Source: JAUZRW01 sp964549915
Lineage (GTDB): Bacteria > Chloroflexota > Anaerolineae > Aggregatilineales > Phototrophicaceae
Reading direction: 5' to 3'
DNA: 64,000 nucleotides
Assembly: GCA_964549915.1 (NCBI GenBank)
Contig: CAZJWX010000015.1
Location: 4,341-68,340 of the forward strand
Shown here: in pieces, positions 8,425 to 16,664 of the stretch
Layout of the letters: the number at the start of each line of letters is the position of its first letter
Position numbering within the stretch: the stretch's first letter is position 1
Notes under the pieces: model-generated
What the model was told of the DNA's origin: nothing
The model's database searches: none
Seen by the model: the letters and a program-made list of their open reading frames with translations, nothing else
Made by a program: the position numbers and the translations under genes

Positions 8425-9133
8425 CCAGTCCCGTCTCCTCCGGCTGTTCGCCGTTGAGCGCCATCGTCACCAGCTTTTCGACCTGGGCGGGCGTGAAGGG
8501 TTTAATCAGGTAGCTGTGGATGTTTTGCAGCTTGCCGATCAAGCGGTTGGCCGGGTCACCGAAGGCGGTGATGACGATGATCTGCGGCATCTCTTTCTCG
8601 ATGCTGGTGTAGTGCTCCTTGATCTGATCGAGCATCTTCCAGCCCGTGATGTCCGGCAGGCCGATGTCCATCACGACGATTTCCGGGTTGATCTGCTTGA
8701 GCTTCTCCAGCCCGGATGTACCGCGTGTCTCGTGGTGCGCGTTCAGGCCGATGCCCTGGAGGGTCGCCTCGATGACTTCGCCCAATTCGACGGTATCTTC
8801 TACAATCAGCACCGTCGCGCTCTCTTGCGGCTGCGCCGTTTCAGCTTCGGCGACGGTTTCGGTGTCAGCAGTGGTGGTGGCCGTAGTGGCCTGCCTTTCC
8901 TCTTCCGTCAGGGACGAATCCTGCGCCTCGTTGCGTTCCGCGCCTTCGACTTTCAGGCGCACCGTCATGTTAACGCCCGTGTCGCTGTTGGGCAGGGACG
9001 AAGCAGGTTCCTGGACGGCAGGCACCGTCGAGGTACGCAGGTTGGAAAGGGGGTCGCGGCGCTCCCGATTATCCGGGGAACCTTCTGCCTTGTAAGCCAT
9101 TTTCGGTTTGATAGTCTCAGAATTTTGAGCCAT
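8399..9133 (-). CDS. Single-domain response regulator with long N-terminal tail, 244 aa
   Basis: Residues 1-105 are acidic, Ser/Thr-rich and apparently disordered. Residues 106-235 form a CheY-like receiver: acidic pair E112-D113 (LIVEDTVEL), phospho-acceptor D156 in VVMDIGLPD, T189 in VITAFGD and K211 in YLIKPFTP. There is no DNA-binding or enzymatic output domain, so it signals by protein contact or feeds a phosphorelay. No kinase is adjacent; the orphan histidine kinase at 18213-19829 is a candidate partner (inference). It is transcribed with the TPR gene downstream. An extended -10 promoter is visible about 55 bases upstream. Confidence 0.92.
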   Translation of the reverse strand: MAQNSETIKPKMAYKAEGSPDNRERRDPLSNLRTSTVPAVQEPASSLPNSDTGVNMTVRLKVEGAERNEAQDSSLTEEERQATTATTTADTETVAEAETAQPQESATVLIVEDTVELGEVIEATLQGIGLNAHHETRGTSGLEKLKQINPEIVVMDIGLPDITGWKMLDQIKEHYTSIEKEMPQIIVITAFGDPANRLIGKLQNIHSYLIKPFTPAQVEKLVTMALNGEQPEETGLGGEESAAG

Positions 9134-9187
9134 GCGTAAAATCCGGCACTATATCTGTTTTGGGGTTCACCATCACGCTTCATTCAG

Positions 9188-9196
9188 AGTATAACA
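9188..9196 (-). promoter_or_regulatory. Extended -10 promoter of response regulator operon
   Basis: On the minus strand TGT-TATACT (TATACT complementary to 9188-9193) forms an extended -10 box. No good -35 is found at 16-18 bases. Transcription would begin near 9182, leaving a leader of about 50 bases. It lies in the 128-base divergent gap to the hypothetical gene at 9262. Confidence 0.4.
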
Positions 9197-9261
9197 CGGG
9201 GAAGCGTTCGCAAACCCTTGACTGCTCAGTTCAACAACATTTTTAACGTTTTCGGAAGCGA

Positions 9262-9993
9262 ATGACAAAGAACCTGACAAATTTCAAACATCTGTTCACT
9301 GTGACGCTCGAATCCGCCGATGAAATCGCACTCCTGGGCGCTGCACCGGGTGGGGCGCTGCACGCCGAGAGCTTCGCCGAAGCGGGCGATGTGGTCATCC
9401 GCTGGCGCGTATCTGCGGATGGGCAAGAAATCCAGCGCCTGCCAGAAGAGAGCGCGGCCTTTGCGGAACTGCCCCCTGGCCTGACTGCGCCGCAAACGCT
9501 GCCTCCCGGGCATCCCTGGGATTTCAGCGGGGCACGGCTGCGAGGCTTGCGCGAAGAAGACCGCGTGAGCACCCTGGTGCAGCCGCTGACCATCATGCAG
9601 AAGATGCCGCTGATCTCGCACCTGGGACTCGCCATCACGCCGATGCAGTTGCTGGGTGTGGCGGAAAGCCGCCTGCTGGCCGCCGCGACCTTCCCGGCGG
9701 GGGATGGAGTCCTCTGCCGCCGCGTGCGTCTGGCTTATGCACTTGCCACTGTACAGCACGATGACGATGGCTTGCCCTACGATTACGACACGATTCCGCT
9801 GTACTTGCTCCATGCGTATAAGCCAGATGCCGACGAACCGCCACCGCTCGAAGACTCCCTGAGTGATTTGGCCGGAGTCGCGATTCCGCGCCCGATGGAC
9901 TGCCTCTATTACGAAGGCCGTTTGATCGTGGCGGATGCGGGACTGCCAGGCGAGGCCAGTCGGGTGCTGGTCTTCGAGCATGTGATGACGTGA
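9262..9993 (+). CDS. Hypothetical protein, 243 aa
   Basis: Not recognised. Soluble, without signal peptide or membrane helix. It begins MTKNLTNFKHLFTV, contains a central hydrophobic motif MPLISHLGLAITPMQLLG and ends with YYEGRLIVADAGLPGEASRVLVFEHVMT, suggesting alternating beta strands. The ATG has CGGAAG 5-10 bases upstream. A 277-aa frame on the opposite strand overlaps it but has poor codon structure. It is probably monocistronic; a copy of the dispersed 94-bp repeat follows 17 bases after its stop. Confidence 0.65.
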   Translation: MTKNLTNFKHLFTVTLESADEIALLGAAPGGALHAESFAEAGDVVIRWRVSADGQEIQRLPEESAAFAELPPGLTAPQTLPPGHPWDFSGARLRGLREEDRVSTLVQPLTIMQKMPLISHLGLAITPMQLLGVAESRLLAAATFPAGDGVLCRRVRLAYALATVQHDDDGLPYDYDTIPLYLLHAYKPDADEPPPLEDSLSDLAGVAIPRPMDCLYYEGRLIVADAGLPGEASRVLVFEHVMT

Positions 9994-10010
9994 ATCGCTG
10001 TAGTCGGACA

Positions 10011-10104
10011 GAATCCACTGGCGTGGATTTGCCATTCCACTTCTCACACAAAACGACAAGTCTTGATGCCAGGTCAGGCCAGAAGAACCACCTTGTTAAA
10101 TAAG
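10011..10104 (-). repeat. Dispersed 94-bp intergenic repeat, copy A
   Basis: The reverse complement of this stretch matches copy B (16312-16405) at all but three positions by eye: CTTATTTAACAAGG at one end, core TTTTGTGTGAGAAGTGGAAT, and ATCCACGCCAGTGGATTC at the other. It lies between the hypothetical gene and the MaoC gene. It has no coding frame and no clear terminal inverted repeats. Confidence 0.85.
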
Positions 10105-10240
10105 ACAAATTGTGATGAACGTCACAATTTCGGGAACGGCAATTGCTGGTGTTTCGCAAATGCGCGGTTTTGGCTACAATGGGGGCATCACACCAAAGAT
10201 TTGTTAGAATGTTATTCTATTCATCACTACGGGAGATATC

Positions 10241-10639
10241 ATGGCAGTAGAAGTGGGCATGAGCGCCAGCCGCACCCGGCGCGTGACCAGCGAAGACATC
10301 GAATTATTCGCCCGCGTTTCCGGCGATACCAATCCCGTTCACCTCGACGCAGCATACGCCGCCAACACCCAATTCGGCAAGCGCATCGCGCATGGCATGT
10401 TCAGCGTCAGCATCATCTCGGCGATTCTGGGTAACGACCTCCCCGGACATGGGACAATCTACCTGGGGCAGGACGTGAAGTTCAAAGCGCCGGTCTATAT
10501 GGATGACGAAGTAACCGTCACCGTAGAATGTGTGCAATACCGCGAAGATAAGCGCATCGCGACCTTCAAGACGACAGCGACCAATCAGGATGGGACGCTG
10601 CTGTTGGAAGGCGAAGCCGTGGTCATTGCGCCAGAATGA
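10241..10639 (+). CDS. MaoC-like (R)-specific enoyl-CoA hydratase, 132 aa
   Basis: Hot-dog fold hydratase acting on acyl-CoA or acyl-ACP. The hydratase-2 motif is present as SGD29TNPVH34LDAAYA, placing catalytic Asp and His with the D-x4-H spacing of PhaJ. The conserved IAHGMFSVSI loop and the glycine-rich strand GHGTIYLGQDVKFKAPV follow. The length is typical of single-domain PhaJ/MaoC proteins. Ribosome site GGGAGA is 6 bases before ATG. It could supply (R)-3-hydroxyacyl-CoA or act in fatty acid turnover; no polyhydroxyalkanoate synthase is nearby, so its pathway is open. Monocistronic. Confidence 0.9.
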   Translation: MAVEVGMSASRTRRVTSEDIELFARVSGDTNPVHLDAAYAANTQFGKRIAHGMFSVSIISAILGNDLPGHGTIYLGQDVKFKAPVYMDDEVTVTVECVQYREDKRIATFKTTATNQDGTLLLEGEAVVIAPE

Positions 10640-10872
10640 CGCATTTCCGGGGGACTCACGGCCCAATTGCGCAGATTTCGTACATTCAACACGAGACCCC
10701 TGCCCAAAAACCGACATCACGAACGAACGTTGTCGTCTGAAAACGCAGTACACTACCTTGTGCTCTGCCCCGCCCCACAGGCCGGGAGGGGATATCAAAC
10801 GCGCGCGACTTTCGTCTGCGCGAAGTGCCTGAAGAAACATTCTTTTTTCATCCCAAGGAGGAAATTGGAACT

Positions 10873-12174
10873 ATGGCTCGTAAACTGTTGATTAGCGCAT
10901 TGCTGCTCGTGCTGACCGTGCCGTTCTTCGGCGCGCAAGCCCAGGAAGAACCGATCCGCGTCGGCCTCGTGACCGACCTCTCCGGCTGGCTTTCAATCTA
11001 TGGTGTGGAACAGGTGCAGGGTTTTGAACTCGGTCTGCTCTACGCCGCTGGCATCGACCCCAGCGAATATGACAGCGTGGAAGATGCGTTGGCGGATGTG
11101 ACGGTTGCAGGTCGCCCGATTGAACTGCTGGTGCGCGACTACGGCAGCGAAGACCCGACGGCTGACAGCGACAACGCCGCTACCGCGACCCGTGAACTGA
11201 TCGAATCGGACTTTGCGGATGTGATCGTCGGCACCCCGAACAGCGGTGCTGCGGTGCAGGTGCAGACGCTGACCAGCCCCGATGAATACGACGTGCTGTT
11301 CATGGCGGGTCCCTCGGCGGCTCCTGGCCTGACGGGCGAAACCTTCAACGTCAATACCTTCCGCGTCTGCCGCAACACCCTGCAGGACGCGCAGGCACTG
11401 GCAACCACCATTGACACAGACAGCAGCTATGTTGTTCTGGCCGTGGATACCGCCTTCGGGCGTGGCACGGGTGCCGCCTTCGACCTGGCCTTCAGCGCCG
11501 TTGGTGCGGAAGCCGCTGCTGAAACCATCCTCGTCCCGTCCGATACCGTCGACTTCACCCCGTACCTGCAGCAGGTGCTGGATAGCGGCGCGGACATCAA
11601 CGTGCAGGTCTGGGCTGGCGCTGGTGGCATCACCCTGGCACAGCAGACCGTCGAACTCGGCGTGCTGGATCAGATGCAGCTCGTGACGGGCACCAACTCC
11701 AACGACATCGTTGCCGCTGCACCGCCGCCGGCAGGCACGGTTGCGTACATCGTGTACCAGTACACGCTGCCGGACAACGAAGTCAACGACTGGATGGTCG
11801 AGAAGCACATTGAACTGTTCGAAGATGTGCCGGATCTGTTCACCGAATGCGCGTTCGCGACCGCTCAGGCACTCTACGCTGGCCTGGAAGCCACCGAAGG
11901 TGATCCCTTCCCCGAAGCCATGATCCCGGCGCTGGAAGGCCTGACCTGGGATGGCCCCAAGGGCGAATACACCCTGCGTCCGTCCGATCATCAGGTGCTG
12001 GCTCCGCAGTACGTGATTGAATTCACGGGCGTGGAAGATGTGGAACTGGCAGATGGCCTGACCGTGACCCTGCCGCAGTACAACCTGCTCGCAGAAATCT
12101 CCGCTGAAGATTCCGCGCCGCCCTGCCTGCTGCCGGAAGACATGGCAGATCGCTGCGAAATGGGCATGGAATAA
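10873..12174 (+). CDS. Branched-chain amino acid type ABC importer, substrate-binding protein
   Basis: Periplasmic-binding protein of the Leu/Ile/Val (Peripla_BP_6) type. Residues 1-23 are a signal peptide ending AQA; there is no lipobox cysteine. IRVGLVTDLSGWLSIYG is the typical first strand; VIVGTPNSGAAVQV and LFMAGPSAAPG form the ligand cleft region. ATG at 10873 follows AAGGAGG by 12 bases, ruling out the longer upstream frame. It is the first of five genes (binding protein, two ATPases, two permeases) on one strand; the 411-base gap to livG may hold an attenuating hairpin so that binding protein is made in excess. The ligand could be branched-chain amino acids, an amide or urea. Confidence 0.93.
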   Translation: MARKLLISALLLVLTVPFFGAQAQEEPIRVGLVTDLSGWLSIYGVEQVQGFELGLLYAAGIDPSEYDSVEDALADVTVAGRPIELLVRDYGSEDPTADSDNAATATRELIESDFADVIVGTPNSGAAVQVQTLTSPDEYDVLFMAGPSAAPGLTGETFNVNTFRVCRNTLQDAQALATTIDTDSSYVVLAVDTAFGRGTGAAFDLAFSAVGAEAAAETILVPSDTVDFTPYLQQVLDSGADINVQVWAGAGGITLAQQTVELGVLDQMQLVTGTNSNDIVAAAPPPAGTVAYIVYQYTLPDNEVNDWMVEKHIELFEDVPDLFTECAFATAQALYAGLEATEGDPFPEAMIPALEGLTWDGPKGEYTLRPSDHQVLAPQYVIEFTGVEDVELADGLTVTLPQYNLLAEISAEDSAPPCLLPEDMADRCEMGME

Positions 12175-12585
12175 CGCTAGTCTGTTGGCATTGTGGGGGA
12201 TGAGGCAGTACCCATAATCCCCCCTTCCGTCCCCCCGCTGTACAGGGGGAAACCAGGTCCCTCCCTACGCAGTGGGGAGGGACCTAGGGAGGGGATCATC
12301 CCCTACTGAATACTATGCGTTTTGATGCCTCAACGCAGACGATGGCTCCACAGCCGACGGTTATGGCATCGTCGTGTGCGTTGAAAAATATCCCCCTCCG
12401 ACCTGCTGCGCAGGCCGCCTTCCCCGTCGCGGTAGGGCAGAAGTAGCGGATTGCCTCACAGCGTTGTTTGCAGGGAAGTCCCCCTCTCTGATGCTTCGGC
12501 GAGGGGATGCAGGGGGAGAGGTGGCAGTGAAGAAACGCACACCAACGATTGTTCAACAACAAAAAGAGTTCTTGGAAGAACCGAC
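12175..12585 (+). other. Hairpin-rich noncoding gap inside the liv cluster
   Basis: No gene is visible. The strongest structure is a perfect 11-bp stem, AGGTCCCTCCC (12255-12265) / GGGAGGGACCT (12275-12285), without a T-tract. Other C-run/G-run pairs occur around 12225-12250 and 12390-12520. This could stall RNA decay and raise the level of the upstream binding-protein message, or be relics of extragenic palindromes. Confidence 0.5.
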
Positions 12586-13377
12586 ATGGCAGAAACCATC
12601 TTACAAGCACAGAACCTGCGCAAGCAGTTCGGTGGGCTGGTGGCGGTAGATGGCGTGAATCTGGATGTCTCACGCGGCAGCATCCACAGCATCATCGGAC
12701 CTAACGGGGCGGGCAAGACGACGCTCTTCAATCTGCTCAGCGGGCGCTATAAACCCACCGCTGGCACTGTTTTCTACAAGGGGGAGAATATCTCCAGCCT
12801 GACGGTGAGCCAGCGAGCGCTGATTGGTATCGGGCGCTCTTTTCAGATCACCAACATCTTCCCCAACCTGACCGTGCTGGAGAATGTGCGCTTGGCGGCA
12901 CAGGCACACAGCGCAGCCAACTGGCGTATGTTCCGCCGTGCCGACAGCTACCAGCAGTTTGTCGATCACGCGATGGAAGTCATCGAACAGGTCGGGCTGA
13001 CGCGGCAGAGCCGTTTGCTGGCGAGCATGCTGCCGCACGGTGGCAAGCGCAAGCTGGAACTGGCGATCATCCTGGCGGGTGACCCGGAACTGCTGCTGCT
13101 GGACGAACCGACCGCTGGCATGGCCTCCGAGCAGGTGCCGGAATTGATCGAGACAATCCAGGGTATCCGCGAGCAGGGTGATAAGACCATCGTCCTGGTG
13201 GAGCACAATATGAACGTCGTCATGGGCATCAGCGACCGGATCACGGTCATGAACCTGGGGCGTTTGCTCTCCGAAGGTACTCCGTCGGAAATCTCCGCAG
13301 ACCGCACCGTGCAGCAGGTCTACCTGGGCGAAACCTATGGCAGCACCGAAGAAATGGCAGGAGGGACGCATGGCTGA
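12586..13377 (+). CDS. livG: Branched-chain amino acid type ABC importer, ATPase LivG
   Basis: ATP-binding subunit. Walker A GPNGAGKTT, Q-loop region ITNIFPNLTVLENV, signature-like LPHGGKRKLELAI and Walker B LLLLDEPTAGM are all present, followed by the H-loop VLVEHNMNVV. The signature is LPHGGKRK rather than LSGGQ, as is common in LivG. ATG at 12586 is chosen: the frame extends upstream into noncoding hairpin sequence, and GGAAG precedes this ATG. It overlaps livF by 8 bases, indicating translational coupling. It works at the inner face of the membrane with LivF, LivH and LivM. Confidence 0.95.
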   Translation: MAETILQAQNLRKQFGGLVAVDGVNLDVSRGSIHSIIGPNGAGKTTLFNLLSGRYKPTAGTVFYKGENISSLTVSQRALIGIGRSFQITNIFPNLTVLENVRLAAQAHSAANWRMFRRADSYQQFVDHAMEVIEQVGLTRQSRLLASMLPHGGKRKLELAIILAGDPELLLLDEPTAGMASEQVPELIETIQGIREQGDKTIVLVEHNMNVVMGISDRITVMNLGRLLSEGTPSEISADRTVQQVYLGETYGSTEEMAGGTHG

Positions 13378-14080
13378 GCAAGCGATGCTGCATATCGAAG
13401 GCGTTCACACCTTCATCGGGCAGTTTCACATCCTGGAGGGCGTCACCCTGAGCGTCCCCAAGGGCAGCATTCATGTGATGCTGGGGCGCAACGGCGCGGG
13501 CAAGACCACCACGCTCAAGACTGTGATGGGCATGACGCCGCCTACGCACGGGACGATCACCTTCAACGGAGTGGATTTGCGCGGGAAGCGGCCTTTTGAA
13601 ATCGCGCAGATGGGCATCGGCTATGTGCCCGAACACCGCGCCATCTTCCACGAGTTGAGCGTGCGCGAGAACCTGGTCATTGCCGGGCGCGACCGCAACG
13701 ACTTCGACAAGAAGGCGGATTTCATCTTCGACCTCTTCCCGGATTTGAAGAAACTCTATGCCTTCCCTGGGGGCAACCTCTCCGGTGGGCAGCAGCAGAT
13801 GCTCTCGGTGGCACGCGCCCTGGTGCCGGATAACACGCTGCTGCTGATCGACGAGCCGAGTGAAGGGTTGGCTCCGGTGATTATCGAAACACTGATGGAA
13901 GCGATCAAACGCCTCTCGGAAAATGTGACCGTGCTGCTGGTGGAGCAGAATTTCCGCGTCGCCAGCCATCTCGCCGATGAGTACACCATCATCGACGAAG
14001 GGCACTCGGTGCAATCCGGCAAAATGAGCGATCTGGTCTCAGATCAGGCGTTGATCCAGCAATATTTGGGGGTGGCCTGA
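13370..14080 (+). CDS. livF: Branched-chain amino acid type ABC importer, ATPase LivF
   Basis: Second ATPase subunit. Walker A GRNGAGKTTT, Q-loop with GYVPEHRAIFHELSV (typical LivF), signature NLSGGQQQML and Walker B LLLIDEPSEGLAP are complete. Ribosome site GGAGGG precedes ATG by 6 bases and lies inside the livG end. The stop TGA shares its last base with the ATG of livH, so the two are coupled. It is the family's usual length (236 aa). Confidence 0.95.
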   Translation: MAEQAMLHIEGVHTFIGQFHILEGVTLSVPKGSIHVMLGRNGAGKTTTLKTVMGMTPPTHGTITFNGVDLRGKRPFEIAQMGIGYVPEHRAIFHELSVRENLVIAGRDRNDFDKKADFIFDLFPDLKKLYAFPGGNLSGGQQQMLSVARALVPDNTLLLIDEPSEGLAPVIIETLMEAIKRLSENVTVLLVEQNFRVASHLADEYTIIDEGHSVQSGKMSDLVSDQALIQQYLGVA

Positions 14081-15147
14081 TGGCATTGGATACCAGCGCA
14101 GAAGCACAACAACAAGCAGTCGCGCAGGCCAAAGAGACGCTGCGCAGCGATCATAGTTTTCGCAATACCATGCTGACGGTCTTCGGCCTCATCGCAGGGC
14201 TGCTGGCCTTCGGCTTGATTACGACATTGGCGGCGGGCGATGGCCTGGGCAGCTTCGGGCTGATTCTGGTCTCTGGCTTGTTCCAGGGCATGCTGCTCTT
14301 CCTGGTCGCCAGCGGCCTGAGCATCGTCTTCGGCCTGATGGATGTCCTCAATCTGGCGCAAGGGGCTTATTTCACTATCGGCGCTTACATCGCCTGGCAG
14401 ATTCACCACGCAGAAGCCTTCGCGGCGATTCAGCCGGACTTGCGCTTCCTGATCGCGGTCGTGTCTGCGACGGCAATCGGTGCCGTCTTGGGCATCATGC
14501 TGGAACGCGGCCTCTTGCAACCGCTTTATTCCCGTCCGATCTTCCAGATTGTGCTGACTTTTGGCCTCGCCATCGTCTTCGGTGAGATCATCAAGTTCAT
14601 CTGGGGCACGGCAGCCTATCAATGGATCGAACCCTTCGCCTTCCAGCAGGGCAGTTTCACCATCTTCGACCAGCAATTCAGCACTTACCGCCTCTTCGTG
14701 ATTGTGGTGGGCTTCGTATTAATCGCCACGATCGCCCTGCTGCTCCAGCGCACGCGAATCGGCATCATCATCCGCGCTGGCGTGGAAGATAGCGAAATGG
14801 TCGAAGCTCTGGGCATCAATGTGCGCCTGGTCTTCACGGCCATCTTCACGCTGGGTTGCGCGATGGCGGCGCTGGGTGGCGCGGTGGCGGCTCCCTTCCT
14901 GGGGGCGTCCCTGGGCGTCGGGCAGGGGTTCCTGCTGGGCGCGATTGCTGTGGTCGTCCTCGGCGGCCTGGGCAGCTACGAAGGCACCGCTGTCGGTAGC
15001 ATCCTGGTGGGGTTGGCGATTGCCATCGTCGCCAAGTTCAGCGCGGAATTTCTCAACCAAACCGTCTGGTCGAGCCTGACTCCGATGCTCCTGCTGGTGT
15101 TGGTGCTGCTGCTGCGTCCGGCGGGTCTCTTCGGAAAGGAGCGATAA
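14080..15147 (+). CDS. livH: Branched-chain amino acid type ABC importer, permease LivH
   Basis: Inner-membrane permease, 355 aa, with about eight hydrophobic helices after a cytoplasmic, Gln-rich N-terminal extension of some 40 residues (AEAQQQAVAQAKETL) that standard LivH proteins lack. Family features include SGLSIVFGLMDVLNLAQGAYFTIGAY and the coupling region RAGVEDSEMVEALGINV before FTLGCAMAALGGAVAAP. The gene starts on the last base of the livF stop. The N-terminal extension is real in frame, since ATG overlaps the stop and no ribosome site is visible at the next methionine. Confidence 0.94.
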   Translation: MALDTSAEAQQQAVAQAKETLRSDHSFRNTMLTVFGLIAGLLAFGLITTLAAGDGLGSFGLILVSGLFQGMLLFLVASGLSIVFGLMDVLNLAQGAYFTIGAYIAWQIHHAEAFAAIQPDLRFLIAVVSATAIGAVLGIMLERGLLQPLYSRPIFQIVLTFGLAIVFGEIIKFIWGTAAYQWIEPFAFQQGSFTIFDQQFSTYRLFVIVVGFVLIATIALLLQRTRIGIIIRAGVEDSEMVEALGINVRLVFTAIFTLGCAMAALGGAVAAPFLGASLGVGQGFLLGAIAVVVLGGLGSYEGTAVGSILVGLAIAIVAKFSAEFLNQTVWSSLTPMLLLVLVLLLRPAGLFGKER

Positions 15148-15150
15148 CCC

Positions 15151-16305
15151 ATGCAAGGGCAACCAACAGGCGCGGCTTACTGGCGCAGAACGCTCAACAC
15201 CAATTGGATCACCCTGGCTGTGGTCGTCTTCCTGGTGCTCTTCCCACACATCGTCGGCTGGGTCACGGGGGACAGTCCCTTCGGCGTGGGCGGGCGTCCG
15301 CGCGGGCAGTCGATCTTCTGGCAGAGCATCTTCATCGAAGTCTTCGTACTGGCGATCCTCGCCATGAGTTATAATCTGATCTTCGGCTTCACGGGCGTGC
15401 TCAGCCTGGGGCACGCGCTCTTCTTCGGGCTGGGTGGCTATACGCTGGGCATCTTCATGGAAAAGTACGGCTTCGTGCCCTTCCTGGTGGAGCAGATGGG
15501 ATTGGATGAACAGGTTGGGATCTTCGTAGCGCTCTTCCTCGGCATCGCGATTGCCCTGGGCCTGGCGGGGTTAATTGGCTTCATCATGGGGCTGGTCTCG
15601 TTGCGCTTGAAGGGCGTTTACTTCGCGATCTTCACGCTGGCTGTCGCCGAGATGGGCTTCATCTGGGTCGGGCGCTGGGGCTTCACCCAGGCGGAAGACG
15701 GCTTCCCGCTGACCTATGTCCCGGATATCATCAACCCCACCCAGAACCGCCTGACGTATTACTATCTGGCGCTGATCCTGGCGATCATCGTCTTCCTGGT
15801 GATCCGCCGCCTGATGAATTCGCCGACGGGTCGGGTGCTGCTGGCGATCCGCGAGAACGAAGACCGGGCCCAGGCCATCGGCTACAACACCCTGCGCTAC
15901 AAGCTGCTCTCGATCACCGTCGCTTCGATGATGGCAGCGCTGGCGGGCATCATTCATGTGGGGCTGAACAAGAAAATCGGCCCGGAAATCATGAGCGTAC
16001 AGTTCACCATTGAACCGCTCTTGATGACCATCATCGGCGGCATCGGCACCTTCAGCGGCCCGGTGATTGGTGCGTCGGTGCTGCACCTCAGTGAACGTAT
16101 TCTGGATCGCGAGTTCCTGATCTTCGGCGCAGAGGTCAACGTGGGCGAGTACTGGTCGCTGATGCTGGGCATCGCCTTCATCGTCGTGGTGCTGGTCTTC
16201 CCCCAGGGGGTGGTGGGTACGCTCAACAAGTGGCTCAGGGGTTGGCGCAATCGGCAGAAATCGCCCCCCTTGCCTACCGAGCAGGCTCCCGCCGCCGGGG
16301 ATTGA
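15151..16305 (+). CDS. livM: Branched-chain amino acid type ABC importer, permease LivM
   Basis: Second permease, 384 aa, about ten membrane helices. The motifs NLIFGFTGVLSLGHALFFGLGGYT and RENEDRAQAIGYNTLRYKLLS are characteristic of LivM, the latter being the cytoplasmic coupling loop. The ATG follows the livH stop by three bases and is preceded by AAGGAG inside livH. The C-terminus ends in a basic, Pro-rich tail. This completes a five-component importer; a terminator is found only about 210 bases downstream, after a repeat copy. Confidence 0.94.
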   Translation: MQGQPTGAAYWRRTLNTNWITLAVVVFLVLFPHIVGWVTGDSPFGVGGRPRGQSIFWQSIFIEVFVLAILAMSYNLIFGFTGVLSLGHALFFGLGGYTLGIFMEKYGFVPFLVEQMGLDEQVGIFVALFLGIAIALGLAGLIGFIMGLVSLRLKGVYFAIFTLAVAEMGFIWVGRWGFTQAEDGFPLTYVPDIINPTQNRLTYYYLALILAIIVFLVIRRLMNSPTGRVLLAIRENEDRAQAIGYNTLRYKLLSITVASMMAALAGIIHVGLNKKIGPEIMSVQFTIEPLLMTIIGGIGTFSGPVIGASVLHLSERILDREFLIFGAEVNVGEYWSLMLGIAFIVVVLVFPQGVVGTLNKWLRGWRNRQKSPPLPTEQAPAAGD

Positions 16306-16311
16306 CGATTG

Positions 16312-16405
16312 CTTATCTAACAAGGTGGTTCTTCTGGCCTGTCCTGGCATCAAGACTTGTCGTTTTGTGTGAGAAGTGGAATGGCAAATCCACGCCAGTG
16401 GCTTC
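16312..16405 (+). repeat. Dispersed 94-bp intergenic repeat, copy B
   Basis: Nearly identical to the reverse complement of 10011-10104 and about 80% similar by eye to 63785-63879. Shared blocks are CTTAT(C/T)TAACAAGG, TTTTGTGTGAGAAGTGGAAT and GGCAAATCCACGCC. It starts 7 bases after the livM stop. It may be a mobile noncoding element or a structural RNA element of unknown role. Confidence 0.85.
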
Positions 16406-16514
16406 AAGTTTGTCTCGAAGCGCTCAACGCCTTGTAGATAGGACAGACGATGGCTGATCCGGTTGCAGCGCGAAGCACTCGGCTGCAACAGCTTTGTGTT
16501 TTGCCGTAAGGCAT

Positions 16515-16538
16515 GGGCACGAACGGACGTGCCCTTTT
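16515..16538 (+). terminator. Terminator between livM and lgt-like gene
   Basis: Perfect 7-bp stem GGGCACG (16515-16521) / CGTGCCC (16528-16534), six-base loop, then TTTT. It closes the liv cluster. The remainder of the 359-base gap 16306-16664 holds repeat copy B and nothing else I can support. Confidence 0.85.
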
Positions 16539-16664
16539 CTACTCTCCGAACCAATGCCTCCCCACCGCCGAAGTCTTCACCGTTTTCGGAAGTCCCACAA
16601 ATGAGTAGGATGCGCCCCGGTGATTCAAAACGCAGAGGACGCATCGTAGAAGAGAGGCCGCCGC

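Noticed and set aside
9226..10059. A 277-residue minus-strand frame overlapping the hypothetical gene at 9262
   Set aside because: The plus-strand frame has a ribosome site and protein-like composition; the minus frame runs into repeat copy A at its start.
12175..12585. Insertion sequence or MITE between the liv genes
   Set aside because: Hairpins exist but there are no matching ends, target duplications or similar copies elsewhere in the window.
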